Assembly: GCA_905221605.1 (NCBI GenBank)
Contig: CAJNDS010002080.1
Span: forward strand, 1,145,596-1,207,595
Direction of reading: 5' to 3'
Length of the DNA: 62,000 nucleotides
Source of the DNA: Symbiodinium natans
Lineage: Eukaryota > Sar > Dinophyceae > Suessiales > Symbiodiniaceae
Position 1 is the stretch's first letter. Every line of letters starts with the position of its first letter. The position numbers and the translations under genes are program-made. Under the pieces are notes generated by a model. It made no database searches. It saw only the letters and a program-made list of their open reading frames with translations, and was not told the origin of the DNA. Shown here piece by piece: positions 10,451-24,114 of this stretch.

Positions 10451-13400
10451 GTGAGTGGAAATGCAAACCTTAATCGTACCCCACAAGGTGCAAGCATTTT
10501 GCTTTACGTTAAAACGCACATGAATGTGCAAAGGCACGAGGTGCGAGGTGCGAGGCTCGAAAGGAGCTAAGGGAAGACAAGTGGGCATGTGCTCTGAACA
10601 ATCTCGAAACCGCTTCTGTTCCATGCGGGCAAGCGTGACATGCAACTTTTGCTTGGACGGAGCGACGCTGCTCAAGCCAACACAACTATGAGGTCATGGT
10701 TCCAGGTCAGAGCACCCAGAAACGCTCTGGTGATCGCAACTCGTGAGCTGTAAAGCTGCCTTCGAATACCAAAAGCTGCGAATCCACTAGCTCTGAGCTG
10801 GCTGTCTGGCTTGACCTAACAAATGCCTGTTGGCAGTGCCCTCCAGGCACTGTGCAAGAGATACCGAAAACCAAGATTAAAGGGGTAAAGTTGTCCTTCC
10901 AGCAAGTTGCTTGGAGAACCAAAGTCTCATGGCAGCTGATCACGACTGAGGCATACTGATGCCAACTACTCTGAAGCGCTAGCGTAGTTTTCGACTGGCT
11001 GATCAGCTGCGCATTCATTACAAAAAATTGCATTACGATTGTCACGAACCATTCATCAACCTTGCTAGCTTACAGACAGCATTCACTTTGCTTGACTTGG
11101 AGCAGACCTGAAAAGCCAGGCAGGGTGGAAAAGTGAGCCCTCAGTGAAGAAGGAAGACTAGTGCGGTGGCTTTGGCCAGGCCTGCCGAGGCCCATGATTT
11201 CTGAAAATCGCTTGGGCGCCATGAGGAAGACGGCCAAGGCCTCAAGGCATGCCACGGAGTGCTATACAGAAAAGGGAGCGCGAATGACTGACTGAAGAAT
11301 GCGGAGCCTTCATTGCATGAAGTCGGTTCTCCGCCTGGTCGAAGACCACCGACCTTTCCAGCACTGTATCCAAGCAGGCTTTGCAAATCTGTTGCACATT
11401 CTACATGTCCGGCCAGCGTGTCAAACTGAAACTGGAAGCCCGACTGGGGTCCATCGATCACTTCGGCTGTTTGCTCCATGCCTCGAGCCGCTGGCAAGCC
11501 TTGGAATGCAGTCGAAGCCGTTTCAATGGGGTTCTGTTGAGCAAACAGTCTGTGGCTCGCACAGTTCATGAAGATGCAGTCTGGCTTTGCAAGTTTCATA
11601 AGATCTGCTGTAACCTGCAGAAGCGTGTAGGAGGGGCCGACAGTCTGGAAGCACATGCAACAGCCTTGACTAGCAGAGAACACCACGATCTTGCCCCCAC
11701 AACACCCCCTGCCGAATCCATCGCTTGCTCTCTTTGAAAGCAAACCGGCTAAAAATGAACAAAAAAGAGTGACTGGCACATCCGACACCACGGAGAGCGA
11801 GAGAAGCGAGAAGCCTAAGATCCCGAAAAGCTCCAGTGGTCCAGAGAAAGGGCTTAGGGAAGTCCCTGGAAGTCCCAGAGCTTCCGGTCCTGGAAAACGT
11901 TCGTCCCAGAGTTTGCAGTCTGGATTGGTTCTTGTTTTGGGCCCCAAGTTTCTGCATTACTTCGGGCAAGCCTTGCTCCGAAGCTGAAAGATGGGGAGGT
12001 CACGCGGTCACTTGGAGTCACTTGCCCCGAGCATGTCTCGCGCTCGCCAGCACATGACAAGGCTGGATGATGTTTTCGGACTTCAGTATAGGCTAGTGGC
12101 CTGGCCGCGGGGACTGGCGGTGAACTTTTAAAATTATCCAAGTGCCTCTCAAACTCGCCCCGTCGACATCACGGGCATCACTTGGTCAGTGAGGAGCAGC
12201 AAAAGATGCATTTGGCGAGTTCTACGTCAACCAGACACTGGAGCGCTCTCTGAAAGCCATCGAAATCCCACCTGGTACGGCATGAAGAGCTTCATTCGGG
12301 CCTCTTCCTCCTCTTTCGCAATCCCATAGCCTCCGCCAAATCGCTCGTGACGTTCATCTGCTAAACTAAATCGCGAGCAAACGGTCGCTGAGCTGCAGGC
12401 TCATCCAACTGTCTGTGTACACACAATCTACGCCTGTCATTGCCTGCCAAGACACTGCGGTCACAAGATGTGTCTCGCTTGGCAGTTTCATGCTGGGTTC
12501 AAACTCAATCCTCATAACACCCACAGGCTGTAAGGAAGGGAGATCTGATCGTTGAGTCAACTTGCGGTGCACATATAATATATATATATATATACCAGTA
12601 TGTATGAAGGGTCCCAGTTACCAAGAAGAACGGATCCGAAGGGCCTCGGCGGCTGTTGCGCAGACTTTCACTTTGGACCTGAGTGTGCCCCCGAGGCGCT
12701 CAGTCGGTCACAGGGCTCGGCATTCCCGCCAAGGTGGCCGCCCCGAGACCTTCGCCAACGCGTTCACTTCGTCCCAGACCTTAATTGGTGGGAGTGGTGG
12801 GTGTAACAGAAACCAGGGACCACATGGGACCACCATGATTGAAACCTTGTTGCCGAAGCAACCACCACATACCCGGAAAAAAGGGGCCAACAAACAAAAT
12901 TAGACCAGCACCAGCTCGTTAAAGCTACTCTGTTTCGTCACAGCTTCTCTGTTCCAAACTGTTTTCTCCGTCGCACTCCCGATTCATCCAGCAGAAGCCC
13001 CGGATGCCTGCTCAAAACAAGGGGACCGAGATGGACTGGCCCAAGGCATTGCCCGGTAACAAACCCCGCCCCCCCTGGTTCTCGTTACAGCGTTTGCCCC
13101 TGCGCCGATGATGTGGCTGGCACAAAGCTTTGCTCGAAGCTTTATCCCCGCGCCCGACATGCACTCCCCAGCCACCACTCCCACTACACGTTTCCTTGGG
13201 AGATAACAGGAAACGAGAAACGTATAGTCGACCCTTGCAGCATGTGTTTCAGCCATGGTCTGGGGCTGCTGCTTCAACGCATGGTCTCGTACGCAACACA
13301 ACATGGTAGATCGAAGGTTTTCAAGGTCGTGGCGGACTTCTCAATGTCACCCTGTCCACCCTTAGCCAATCAGATGAACTTCTGCAAACAAGTCTCAGAC

Positions 13401-16400
13401 CGTCTGACTGAATCAACTACATGCCTGTTGAGGAAAGTGCCAAATTCAGATTGTACCCCATCAGCGCCGCAGTACCTCAGGTGATAATGCAAGCCACTGC
13501 TCCACGCAGAGCTGTCACCGGCATAACTACTCCAAGCCAGCGGCGCATCAAGTCATAAGTCACCTGAGAAGCTGCGAACTTGCCAGGGTAACACATGAAG
13601 CTGACTTCTTGGAACGTCTTGGCAGGAAACGTTGTTCTCCAAATCGCCCATGTAAGTCATTGTGAAGTTTGCGAAGGAACCCTGTCAGAGACTGTGCTTC
13701 AACAGCAAACGATGCCAGACTCATTCGAGAGGCAAGCCTTGTATTCGAGCACGGTCAAAAGGTCCGCAAGCATCTGCAGCGGGTGCCTCTGCTCAAGCAG
13801 TGCAGAGGAGCAGAAAGACATACGTAGTATGTTGTTCTTGCACATCCCGTGATGGCGCACGCATAATCGTCCAGAGCATTGATCACAGGGATTTCAGCCA
13901 CCTGCTGCAAGTATGTCGAGGCATATCAGCTATCGAAGGCTTTCACAATGGATATGCCATGCAAACAACATGGACCGACACACTGCTGGCAACCAACTGC
14001 TGTCCATGCAAGTTTCATCAGGATTTTTGTGCTGTCTGTCATTGGCAATCTGCCCTCGCTGGGCCAGTCATGTCATGAATCCCGGCTACAAAGTAGTCTC
14101 GCTGCAGGCTGTACAGGCAGCTCTCATAGCACGAACTCGGAGCTCATGGGGCATTGTAGCCGCCGATCGCAGATGTCACATCTGCACTGGCCTGCTGTAG
14201 AGAAGACTCAAAGCGCAGAAATGCGCGAAACTACAGATCCACCGTTCGACGAAATCTTTCAAAACGAGCCTTGGCAGGTCGAGATCCGAAGTCCAAGGAC
14301 AGTCCACGCTGCTGCCGTTGGAGCAACTCCTTGCAATCATTAAAAAAAACCAGCTGCCCGACGTAGGTTCAAACTGAATCAAACCCCTAAACAACTCGAC
14401 TTGTTTCCCAGAGGTCGCCTGCATCATTGTCAGGAAGCCTGGGTCTCAAAGCGCAAGGCCCAGGAATCATTGAGCTTTGTCATCAAAGGTGTCACCATTC
14501 GTCACTTGCCACCTTCTCCTACGAATGGCTGGCCGAGCAACTGCCATACTCGAACATGCTCAGCCTCGAGACGGACATGCACTGTGTCCCGGCTCCTGGT
14601 AACCTCAAGAACCTCAAGATTCTGATGAGCTTCTCATGTCTTCAATGCAAAGCAAGCGACAGGAACCGCGCATGCTTCCGGTCTGCAGCCTTCGGACAGG
14701 CATCGGATCACATATCGAGGAGCTCAACACTTCTGCTTGGTCTCAAGAAGCATGCACGTTTTTCTACCCACTGTCCCTTTCTGGCCTCACCTCCAGCAAA
14801 GGTCAGCCAATCATCCAACAGATGAAATAGCGAGCTTCGGAACACCGACTCTTCAGAACACCCGGGAGAAACTCGGAAAAATTGGGGTCAGCAAGAAGCG
14901 AAGAAACCCCGATGCAGAAATCAAGGCTTGAATTGCATAATCAGGACGATGCAGGATTCCAAGTGTATCGGGTTTGTGTCTGCACGTGGCTTTCATTACC
15001 GGGAATCTACTCACAACGGCAACGGACTTTGGAGAGACTGGAGCCCCGGCCTCCCCCTACACCAAGGATAATAAGGCTTGCGACACACCCACGCATCGGG
15101 CGAGCATGAGTGGCAAGCACATGCCAGACGGGTGGAGCCCCGTCGGTTTGGGCGGGCTCTGTGAGGATTTTGTACAACATAAGCGTGGCCTAGAGTGTTC
15201 ACGTTACGGGGGCCGAGGCCGGCCTTGCTTTCCCCATGCAGTCGGGAAAGGCCCCTTTTAGATGTTAAACGGCTCTAGGCACCAAGGCTCAATGACATGC
15301 TGCACAGACATGCAGCGCCTCGCCGGCTGCTGCGACCTCTGCAAGCTGAGCCAGGACCGCCTGCGTCAGAAATGGGGCGGTATGCTCAACACGCACAGAA
15401 ACTACCCACCACGTCCAGGTCAACCGCCCCGACCCAGGCACCTCCCGCGTCACATTAGCTTGGGCCGCGCATGCCGAAAGGACAAGCTCCTGACATAACT
15501 TCTCACGACTGGCATCCATCTATGGACTCTTCAGCCGGTCACCGTCCACGGTCCTCCATCAGGGTCACATACTCTCGATAAGCCTCATGCCACTCCAGGC
15601 GCTGCTCCTTTGCTCATGCTCACATCGTCTCACATCTCCCATCATCCACATCTTCCCCGCCATCGCGATCAAAGACGCAGCCCGTCCTGGGACTCTGGAG
15701 CCCCCGTCGGCTGGCCTTGGAGAAGGCCTTGGAAGAGCCTCAGCAGATCAAGAGATCCCATGTAACGCCCCAGCAGCATCGAACACCCTTTCTGACCTGC
15801 TGGCACACCATTTCCAGGCAGAGAACAACCTAAAGAATCACTTTGGGTTCAAGTTGTGGACGAAAGCACAAAGCATGTCTCCCGGTCAGCAAAACGCCAT
15901 GGAGGCCCTCTTCCCCAAACCGTTTGCGACATTGGTACGTGTTCTTCCCTCCCCGAATGGTACTTCAGCATCGCGTGCGTCGAGGCCTCTTCAGGCCCCA
16001 CGCTGAGACCTGCTTTCCGCTTTCCGTCAAAAGAAAATCCAAGAGAGCCCTCGGGCATATGGTGCACTCTGCAATCAGAGAGTGGCCACCCTCTGGAGAC
16101 TGTAAGAAGCAACGGACACTTCCAATATGGACTGAGCTCACAACGAAGACCTCTTCAACTCTCGACTCCCTCTGGCTACTTATCTAGGGAACCAAGCCGG
16201 ACCCAAAGGACTGCCAGCAATGGCAGCAGAAGTGGCCAAGAAAGGTGCAGTCGGGCCGCGGCAACTTCGAAATGAGGAAAGCCTGCCATACACAAGCGCA
16301 GAGCATCTGAGCGTGCGGCAGCAGCATCGATAATATGAGCCTCTGCTCTTGACTGCACAGAGTCCACAGCGATGGCATCCTCGAGAATGTCCAGCAAATC

Positions 16401-19400
16401 ATCCACGTCCATAGCTCATGCCATTGCTTTGCTGGATCTGGCGAAATTCGAATGCATTAAGAACCGCCTCTGGCTCTCAGAAATAAACTCTACAACCCTC
16501 AACCTCACAATGAAAGAATTATCGCGTCGTGCGTGTGCGTAAGGCTTTCATTGAGCCACTTGAAATGCGATGCCGGGCGATTTTCCCAATCCCCAGCTGT
16601 TTGCATGGTCCAGTGAGTCGAATGCAAGACGGGCCTGCGCCAAACTCCGGAGAGCCTGCATGCACCGCAGCTTCCGGCCGGTTGCTATTACGTCTCTTGA
16701 CACACTGAAACACGCAACACAGCATGGGAGTCCTTGCGGGTCATGACTCGTGCTGTGATCCCTTGGCCTCAAGCTAAGAGAAACAAGGCATGGTTTCGTT
16801 GTCTAGCCAATGAAGATTGGGTGCACAAGATTGCACAAGAACTTGCAAGAATGTCATCAGATTGCCCCGTGCTTTTGACCCGACATCTGGCCAGATCGCG
16901 GTAAACCGCACTCACTCGGATCTCGTAGGCCACGCAATGACAATCCAGCATCTGCGCTTTAGGCAGGCTCCTGTTGCAAACGGCTGTGTCTGTATGGACT
17001 GTATGGACATGTCTACCCCTTGATCTGACCACGTCAAACATCATGTGTATGTGAAAAGCTGAGCAAAGATCCAGGAGGAAAGGGTCTGTTAAGCTCTGAC
17101 CTGCTGCAGAGATAAGTGAAGATTATGTTGCTGCGGCATGTGACCCACGGCATCTCAGGGTGTCATCATATTGGAGCATCTTGGCCTCCATCAGCATCCT
17201 TCGTAGAACTCATCGAACCGTAGAGCACTGCAGCCTGTGCATTGCCGGATAGACCACCAGCTTCTTGTGCCCGTAGATCCCTCCACATTAGAAGGCCAGG
17301 CTCCAGAAAGCTGCAGTCACGCGAAGAAGCTTCCAAGGTCACATGTTAGCCAAGGCACACCCAGACCCAGAAGCGCCAAGGATGCTGAGGTGAGAAGGAC
17401 ACCACTCTGCGCGTCCAGAAAAAAGCTTGGATCCTTGCGATTTGACGATATCTCCGCAATGTAGAAATAGTACATGGAAAATATGACGGAAGCATCCAGG
17501 AGCGAGAGAAAGGACTCTGAGGAGCGAACTCTCCACGGACCTCAACCTCAAAGGACAAGGGACACAAAGTCAGCATAAGGTGCGCAGCTTGGAAGCCTCC
17601 TTGGCGCTTAATTGGGTCAAACCGTCATGGAGAGTTCGCAAACTTGGCGCAACATTCGAGGCGCTGAAACCGCCCTAAATCTGTAACCAGCATCGGGCAT
17701 ACCGCTTACTACGGGCAGCTGTTCAACTTCAAAATGCCGAGGCCGTGTGGACTTCCAGTTCGACAGCTTTTAGTTTGCCGGGTTTCCAGCGTGCTTCCAG
17801 AGTTCTGGAGATGGCTGAGTTGCTTTGAGCATTTTTTGTGCTCTCCTCCAGAGTTTCAAAAATTCGAGTTCCAATTCGAAGGAGGAGTTTAGCTCATGGT
17901 CGAGCAGCTTCGAGCACCTTTCCGATGTCAGAAGCTTTCCATCTCTCATACGTCTAAATTCGCTGCGGGTTGGTCTTTGCAGGGCTTTGTGTTTCCACAC
18001 TTCGTTGCTTTCACGCAGATGCTGCCCTGATAACAGCGCAGCTCGAACTGCCTGTACGTAGAACTACTCACAAAGACGCTGCTTCAACTACTTAGTTATT
18101 AATTCAAACACCTCCTGCACAACACCTTCAAGTGTGCTGGCCTTGTCTGAGAACTTACAGTGCGTGAAGCCCGCCGGTTCTGTTCTGCCTATGCTTACAA
18201 GCATAACGAGAACAAGTTCAGCAGCGGAACTACAGCCAATCCCTCTACGCACACCTCGCGAACACTGGTAAAATCACCAAGCCATGTAACCTGCTGGCCG
18301 CACCTGCTCGTGCCACCTTTAAACTACACTTTGCCAGCCAAGCTGCAGTGTGCCGAAGAAAAGCCCCGTGCTAAGACATAGGTCCACCAGGCCAAATGCA
18401 AAGAACAGGAAGTAGAGCGCTTGCAATTCCTCTGACGTTTTCGCTCCAAAATCAAAACTCAACTTCCAAACAAGCACACGCGTCACGAGCGCGCAGCCAG
18501 AATGTCAGTGCCATACAAGCGGCAAAGATCGAAATCAGACCAATGATCTGCACTAACATCCCAGACAATCCACCCCACGTATCTCCAAGTATGATGCTAG
18601 AACCTTGAGCAGCAAGCAAGCAAACATGCATGTTGACTGTGAGACAGGACATGCACCTGGATGTGTAACATCAGTGTTTCACCCCGGGCCCCCCCCCCCC
18701 CGACAGCCCCCCGCTCCCCTCTGGGTACCTTCCCTACACCCTTCTGATTGGATAGGGACCGGAAGTGGGAATTTAGGGCGTTCGCGCGAAACCCTTAAAG
18801 GAGAAAAGTGGATGCCTGCGTAAGCAGGGGGTGAGAAAAATAGACCAACCAAACCTTTCTGGTCGGTGTCGAAATTGAAAACACGTCATCGCAAGATACG
18901 CCACCCCCTGACAGCCCCTGTGTGTAGGGGCGCCATCTCTGCATAGAATCTACTGCCGCGGCGCGGCGAGAAGCCCTAAACCCTTGTGAGAGCCCTCCTG
19001 CTGCAGCTGTCGCAACAGCAGCAACAACAACAGCAGTTTGTTTGCTTGGAACGGAAAAACTAGATTCAGCATCCGATGCCATGATCTTTGATTTGAACTT
19101 TGGATCGCCGATGTCAGTTGACCCTTCCCCAGGTTTAGGTGAGAGGCCTGAACCTGGCGGTCACTTCGGTGATCGTCAGGTTATGAGCCCAAGCCTTGGG
19201 CTAGACATGAAGGTGAACACAGTGGGCCACCTTATGACTCAGCGCAGGAGACAGCGCTTGCCGGTGAGCGAGCATTGCCTGATACCTCTGATGCAAGACT
19301 GTTGAATGGTGTGGTCGCTGGGAGTCATCAACCAGAACCCCGAGTTCAGCTCCGGTTCATGACTCCCACCGATCTGGTGGCAATGGAGCAGCTTTTGATG

Positions 19401-20039
19401 CAACGATAACCGGACTGGAACAGCCAACGACAGCCGGAACCGGTGCGAACGCCGCGACGAGCGAAGTTGGTGTCTCGGGTTTAGGTGGTTTTGTTGGTGC
19501 AAGCACATTGCTAGAAGCCTCACCTACGACAACCCATGCAGCAGCCGGTGTTTCCGTGGAGCACTCAGCAGTCGCGGTGAGTCCAATGACCCTTCAACAA
19601 CAACCTGGTCCCTCAACACTGCCAATTCCACCACAAGGTATGTCTATGCCAGCGCCGACCTTCATGCCTGCTTCTACATGAGGGGTTGATCAACATGATG
19701 GGCCCTTTTGGGGTCTATGTGATAGGCATATTCCTTATAGCTAGGGTAATATAGACCAACCACCCATATATATATATATATGCTATGTAGCAAAAAGAGG
19801 AGGATATCCAAGGGGCCACGCGGCGTCGATGACTTCGAAGAGCTACTCCCGGTTCACCGGGGGGTCTGGCTCGTCCATAAGGGCCTGCACACAGCTACTA
19901 TTTGCTTCTTAAGACCATCCCCCCCCCCCCCCAAAAGAAAAAGATTCCTATATTGAGGGTTTAAGGAAGAATCCTTGCTTCTTTTTTTTTGGGGGGGGTT
20001 TCTCAGCAAATGCCGTAGACAACTGTAGGTGCTCATACA

Positions 20040-20430
20040 TCTCAAGCGCGGGGAAGTAAACCGGTAAAAATGTAAAACCAAAGCGGCGGGTAGCTTGAGT
20101 GGGCAGGCCACTCGGGGGAAAGCGGTAAAAGGGTAAAATAATGTAACCGGCGCACGTGGTAATAGGGTAAAATGGGGGGGGAAACAGTCGACAGCACACG
20201 GTAAAACCGTATAAAGCAGCGAAAAGCGGTAATAAAAGTGCAAAAGCAGCATGCCGACCGAAAAATGTCAAATGGTAAACGAAAAAAACAGTGAACAACT
20301 ATAAAAGTGTTAAAAACAACAAATCGAAAACGGTAAAATGGTAAAATGGTAAAAGCCAGTGAGAAAACGGTAATAGAAGTGTATAAAACACGAGGGGAAA
20401 AAGCTTAAAACGGTAAAAATCAGCGCAAGA
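20040..20430. repeat. GGTAAAA-rich low-complexity block
   Basis: More than fifteen dispersed copies of GTAAAA or CGGTAAAA on the plus strand, with irregular spacing. It also yields Phe/Tyr/Leu-rich minus-strand open frames that I regard as artefacts. Confidence 0.75.
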
Positions 20431-20496
20431 ACGCTCAGAGTGTCAAAACAAAATCCGACTACAAAACGGTGAAACTGCGCACCGTTCTGCAGTCGC

Positions 20497-20637
20497 GCCA
20501 ATGGATGCGCTGGTAACATGGACATTGTTACGTTCGAGCCTGGATGCTCGGGCCAATGCATGCGCTGGTAGCACGGACGTTATCACGTTCGAGCATGTAT
20601 GCTCGGGCCAATGGATGTGCTGGTAGCAACCGAAAGT
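20497..20637 (+). repeat. 55-bp tandem repeat, about 2.6 copies
   Basis: Units begin at 20497, 20552 and 20607, each starting with a variant of 'gccaatggatgcgctggta' and containing 'cgttcgagc..g.atgctcgg'. A few substitutions separate the units. Confidence 0.85.
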
Positions 20638-20654
20638 ATGCGAAAAAACAAGCA

Positions 20655-20998
20655 GGCGCTACCTTTTACGCTTTTATGCCACCATAGCGCTTTTACGCAG
20701 TTACGCTTTACACGCGGAGGCACGGCAGACCGCGAATGTCGAGCTGTTTCGCTTACGCGCGGGCCAGACTGACCCACAACGAAGGAGGAAACGGACGAAA
20801 ACGGCAAAACGCGAAGAACGAATTCCGGTTTTACGCTTTTACATATTTGCGCAGGGCCTGCGCAATCCAAGTTAAGGATTTCGGTTTTACGCTTTTACGC
20901 TCTTATGCTGGGCCCGTGCAGCCCAAAACAAGAGAGCAAGGGAACGAAAGCGGTAAAATGCGGGGAAAGCGAAATTTCTGTTTTACGCTTTTACCGCT
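20655..20998. repeat. TTTTACGC-rich low-complexity block
   Basis: Repeated TTTTACGCTTTTACGC and TTTTACGCTCTTATGC units on the plus strand, roughly the inverse of the GTAAAA block on the other side of the 55-bp repeat. Confidence 0.7.
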
Positions 20999-21400
20999 AA
21001 GCAAACCAACGCCCCCAAGCAAGCTTAGCGGGAACGTGCCTCCCACCCCAGCTTCGCCCGTTGTCATCCTGCAAGATCGGAAGGCAACACAGCACCGAGC
21101 TGTCCAGAACCACGTCACTACCACGGTCTGTCAGTCTCCAACACCTTCCGGCTTCCTTGGGAGTTCTTAGGAGTTCCAAGGCTTAGGCTCTAGACAGGAC
21201 GCCCTGCGGAGCTGCAGACCAAGTCCCCTTGCCATAGTCACAGAGATGGATTTCAAACACACACTCGGAAGTGTTTTCTTTGGCACATCCTTGCATATCC
21301 TTGCACTTCCTTGCGCTTGTGGCACTTCGCACTTGTGGCTAGGCGGCGAGGCGGCTAGGCGCTCAGGGAATGCGGCCCTCTCTTTGTGTCTGTGCCCCTA

Positions 21401-22864
21401 TCATGGGGATGTTTCGTCTTGATCTTTTGCCACCTCACTAGGCATGGGCGGTCCGCCCTCGTAGGCAGACTCGGGTATTGTCTGCACCAGCCGGACGATC
21501 ACGAAGCTCACCGCGATACCGAAACAGAATGCCAGCTGCGGGAAGGGATGACCCCAGAAGATCTTTCGTAGCGAGGCCAAAAACATCGCCGAGAATATTG
21601 GCGGGCCCACTAATGATCCGAACTGCGTCGCCATCGAGAACACCCCCATGACTGCACCCAACGGCAAAGCAGAGTTCACTGCCACATTGGCAGTCAAAGT
21701 GCTCATATACACTGCGGTCAAGGAGCCCAAAGCCCCTACAAGCGTAGCTGGGTAAAGGTCCTCGGCTGTCTTAGCGACCATGGTCAGCACGTGGGATATG
21801 ATGCCCATGACACAACAGTAAACCATCTGAGTCTTCACACTGACGACGCCCCGCAACATGCGTAGCAGCACCGTGTTCGCGAAGAGTGCCGCACAGACAC
21901 TACACAGCCGAAGCCCCGCACGCTGTGGCGCTGTAACACTCAGCTGGTTTTTCGTGTACTGCACTGTGAGATCCGACTCCCCCAAGCCCATGAAGGAGCC
22001 CAGTAGTGCAAGTGTCAGGGTGGCCTTTGCTGTGGGGTCTTCTGCAAGGCGGTGGAAGCACTGATACCAAGATGGCGACTCACTTGACATCATTGAGGAA
22101 GGAGAATCACCAGAGGCTCCTGAAGAAGCTCCTGAGGCTCTTGAGCCCCCAGCCTCCGGCCTGGACTCCGGCAGGAACAGGCACGCCAGAAGTAGAGCCG
22201 ACAACTTGCAAGTGACGCTCATGTTCAGAGCCGCGGCTGTCAGGGTTTCTTCTTTTGCATCTCCCGTGAACTCTACCAACAGCGGCGCCACAAAGCCGTA
22301 GACGATTTGCACTGCCACCAGGAGGCCATAGGCCGAGGCACGATTGCGCTCCGTTGTCATGTCCACGAGCCACATGCCCATCACCACCTGTGACGGGACG
22401 AAGGCAGGAATCAAAGAACTCAAGTAGTACCAGTAGAACTTCCAGTGGAGCTGATACACTCCCAAACTCGTCAGGGTCCATAGCTGGCTGAGGAACATGC
22501 AAATGAGGATCATCGGACGGCGGCCAAAGCGGTCACACAGCATCCCAACTAGTGGACTGCAGCTTGCTGCGATGATCCCGTACAAGATGGTGGCACTGGT
22601 AGCCAAAGCCGTGGTGGCGGTGATGGCCTCATCACAAGCGTCAGACTTCCCTGCAGCGCAGACGTCATGGCCTGCATAGCTCATCACAGTCATCTCTGGA
22701 AGGACCAATCCAAACAATGCCGTGCCTGCGCCATCCAAGAACATGGGCACGATCAACGCCATCCAAGCGACATTGTCCCAGGGCCGTCTCCCTACCTTTG
22801 TCGGTGCTACACCATAAGATCTCATCTCGTCGATTTGGAGAGGCCGCACTTCGTCGTCGGCCAT
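21401..22864 (-). CDS. MFS transporter (drug/solute:H+ antiporter-like)
   Basis: An intact 487-residue protein with about 12 hydrophobic segments. The hallmark MFS loop 2-3 motif is present at residues 107-117 (GMLCDRFGRRP, matching G-x-x-x-D-R-x-G-R-R). A cytosolic Ser/Gly/Ala-rich linker near 240-270 separates the two six-helix halves, as expected. An extracytosolic loop near 65-80 holds two Cys that could form a disulfide. The likely function is proton-coupled efflux or uptake of a small molecule; motif A is common in drug:H+ antiporters and sugar porters, and the substrate is not readable. The start Met precedes an acidic, soluble N-terminus before helix 1. It has no intron and is unrelated in detail to the transporter at 3420-4832. 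A short plus-strand frame begins on top of this start codon and I do not regard it as a gene. Confidence 0.88.
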   Translation of the reverse strand: MADDEVRPLQIDEMRSYGVAPTKVGRRPWDNVAWMALIVPMFLDGAGTALFGLVLPEMTVMSYAGHDVCAAGKSDACDEAITATTALATSATILYGIIAASCSPLVGMLCDRFGRRPMILICMFLSQLWTLTSLGVYQLHWKFYWYYLSSLIPAFVPSQVVMGMWLVDMTTERNRASAYGLLVAVQIVYGFVAPLLVEFTGDAKEETLTAAALNMSVTCKLSALLLACLFLPESRPEAGGSRASGASSGASGDSPSSMMSSESPSWYQCFHRLAEDPTAKATLTLALLGSFMGLGESDLTVQYTKNQLSVTAPQRAGLRLCSVCAALFANTVLLRMLRGVVSVKTQMVYCCVMGIISHVLTMVAKTAEDLYPATLVGALGSLTAVYMSTLTANVAVNSALPLGAVMGVFSMATQFGSLVGPPIFSAMFLASLRKIFWGHPFPQLAFCFGIAVSFVIVRLVQTIPESAYEGGPPMPSEVAKDQDETSP

Positions 22865-24114
22865 GGCAAAGAAAGATGCCTATCTACGGAAGCTTGCCAG
22901 CTTAGGTAGCGGCAGCAAATATGGAGAAGGTTCGTTCTCAGGTTGGGCGAAAATGGGCTGCGGGGGTTTGATAGCGCGTAGATCATCACGATCTCGTGAA
23001 ATCATCGTCCCAACAACTGCCACTTCAACCACGGAAAAAGAAACCAGCTCTCCAGAGTTGCCAGATCAGGCCGAGTCCTCTGCGTCTGCCATGGGTCTCT
23101 TGTCCTTGGTTTTATTAGTGGTTTCTTAGTTGTGGTTGAAGTGGCTGTTGCATAATTAGACATCAAGAGCAAACACTGCTTTTTGAACCTGTAAACTTCT
23201 TGGAGCCCGTAAATTCCTGCAAGTATTGCACTCCTGAAAAAACTTTGAGACATCTGAGCTCTTAACTTAAAGATTTAAACACCACTTACGTATGCAGACC
23301 TTCTACTTGCTTTGCGCCGGCTGAGGATGTTGACAGCTTAGGGAGACAAAGCTTAGAAGCTTAGGAGAATATCAGAGTCCTCCGAGACTTAAAAGTCTGA
23401 ACTTTTTCAGGCGTGGAGAGTTTCTAGATCTTCAGTGAGTGAAGGATCACCTAGAAACTTAGACTTCTCCAAAAGAATATCTATACGTAAATAAAGAAAG
23501 CTTTGAACCCAAAACCATTCAAATTGCTATTTTTTGAAAGGACCCGTATAAAAAATCTCCTACATGAGTAAAAGTTTTATTTGAAGCTGTGCAACTAGTC
23601 CCGAAGGTTCTCACATGAGTTAACTTTCAAATTCGAGTAGTTAACACACTAACAGAATCATCTTTCGTACATTACTTGATCATTGTCTCATTCAGGTACC
23701 GATAATTCTTCCATTACTGAACGTCAATCCATGTAATGTTTTCTTGAAATCTTCTGCGTGCTCATTAAGAAGTACTTAAAGAAAATAAACGCGCATGAAA
23801 AACTTAAGGTCTCCAAGTACGAACTTTCGAATTCAAGTCGGAAGGTTATTCAGGAAGATGCCGGAAGCTGAAGAGCTGAAAGCGCAGACTGCAGGGATCA
23901 CGAAGAAACACCTACCAGAATATGACTGATGCGGTCCAACAATAGAGCAGTCGCGGCCTTGGTCTACGTGTCCACGTCAAGAGTACTCTCGATTTTTATA
24001 CATCGCGCATAAAGCAAAAAAAGGACGTGTGTGTATGTGTATGCGAACTATGTGTATGCGAACTATGTGTTGGCCTCTTTGCTGTCGAGCCGCATCCCGG
24101 GGGAATTCGGAGTG
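22865..24114. other. Intergenic, AT-richer DNA
   Basis: About 1.25 kb upstream of the transporter gene. From about 23280 to 24000 it is clearly AT-richer than its surroundings and has almost no open frames. No motif or repeat recognised, apart from a repeated 'tgtatgcgaactatgtg' near 24036-24070. Confidence 0.5.

Larger units (their letters stand above)
6943..21400. other. Long intergenic region with local repeats
   Basis: About 14.5 kb with no protein family recognised in any frame. Open frames are short or compositionally non-coding. It contains diverged duplicate segments and a CTTGTCGC-rich block (9.5-10.5 kb), a TA dinucleotide run near 12576-12595, C/G homopolymer runs near 18690 and 19920, another TA run near 19766-19785, and the GTAAAA / 55-bp repeat / TTTTACGC region (20.0-21.0 kb). 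The stretch 19030-19690 reads Gln/Pro-rich in parts and might be a decayed element-derived coding region, but I cannot identify it. Confidence 0.5.

Noticed and set aside
11141-11947. 268-codon minus-strand ORF with a GGKIVVFSAS segment, faintly like a COPII Sec23/Sec24 trunk
   Set aside because: The resemblance is a few residues, the rest does not align by eye, and composition is unremarkable. A profile search would be needed to revive it.
22863-23129. 88-codon plus-strand ORF starting at the transporter's start codon
   Set aside because: No family, Ser/Thr-rich end, and it is antisense to the transporter start; probably chance.
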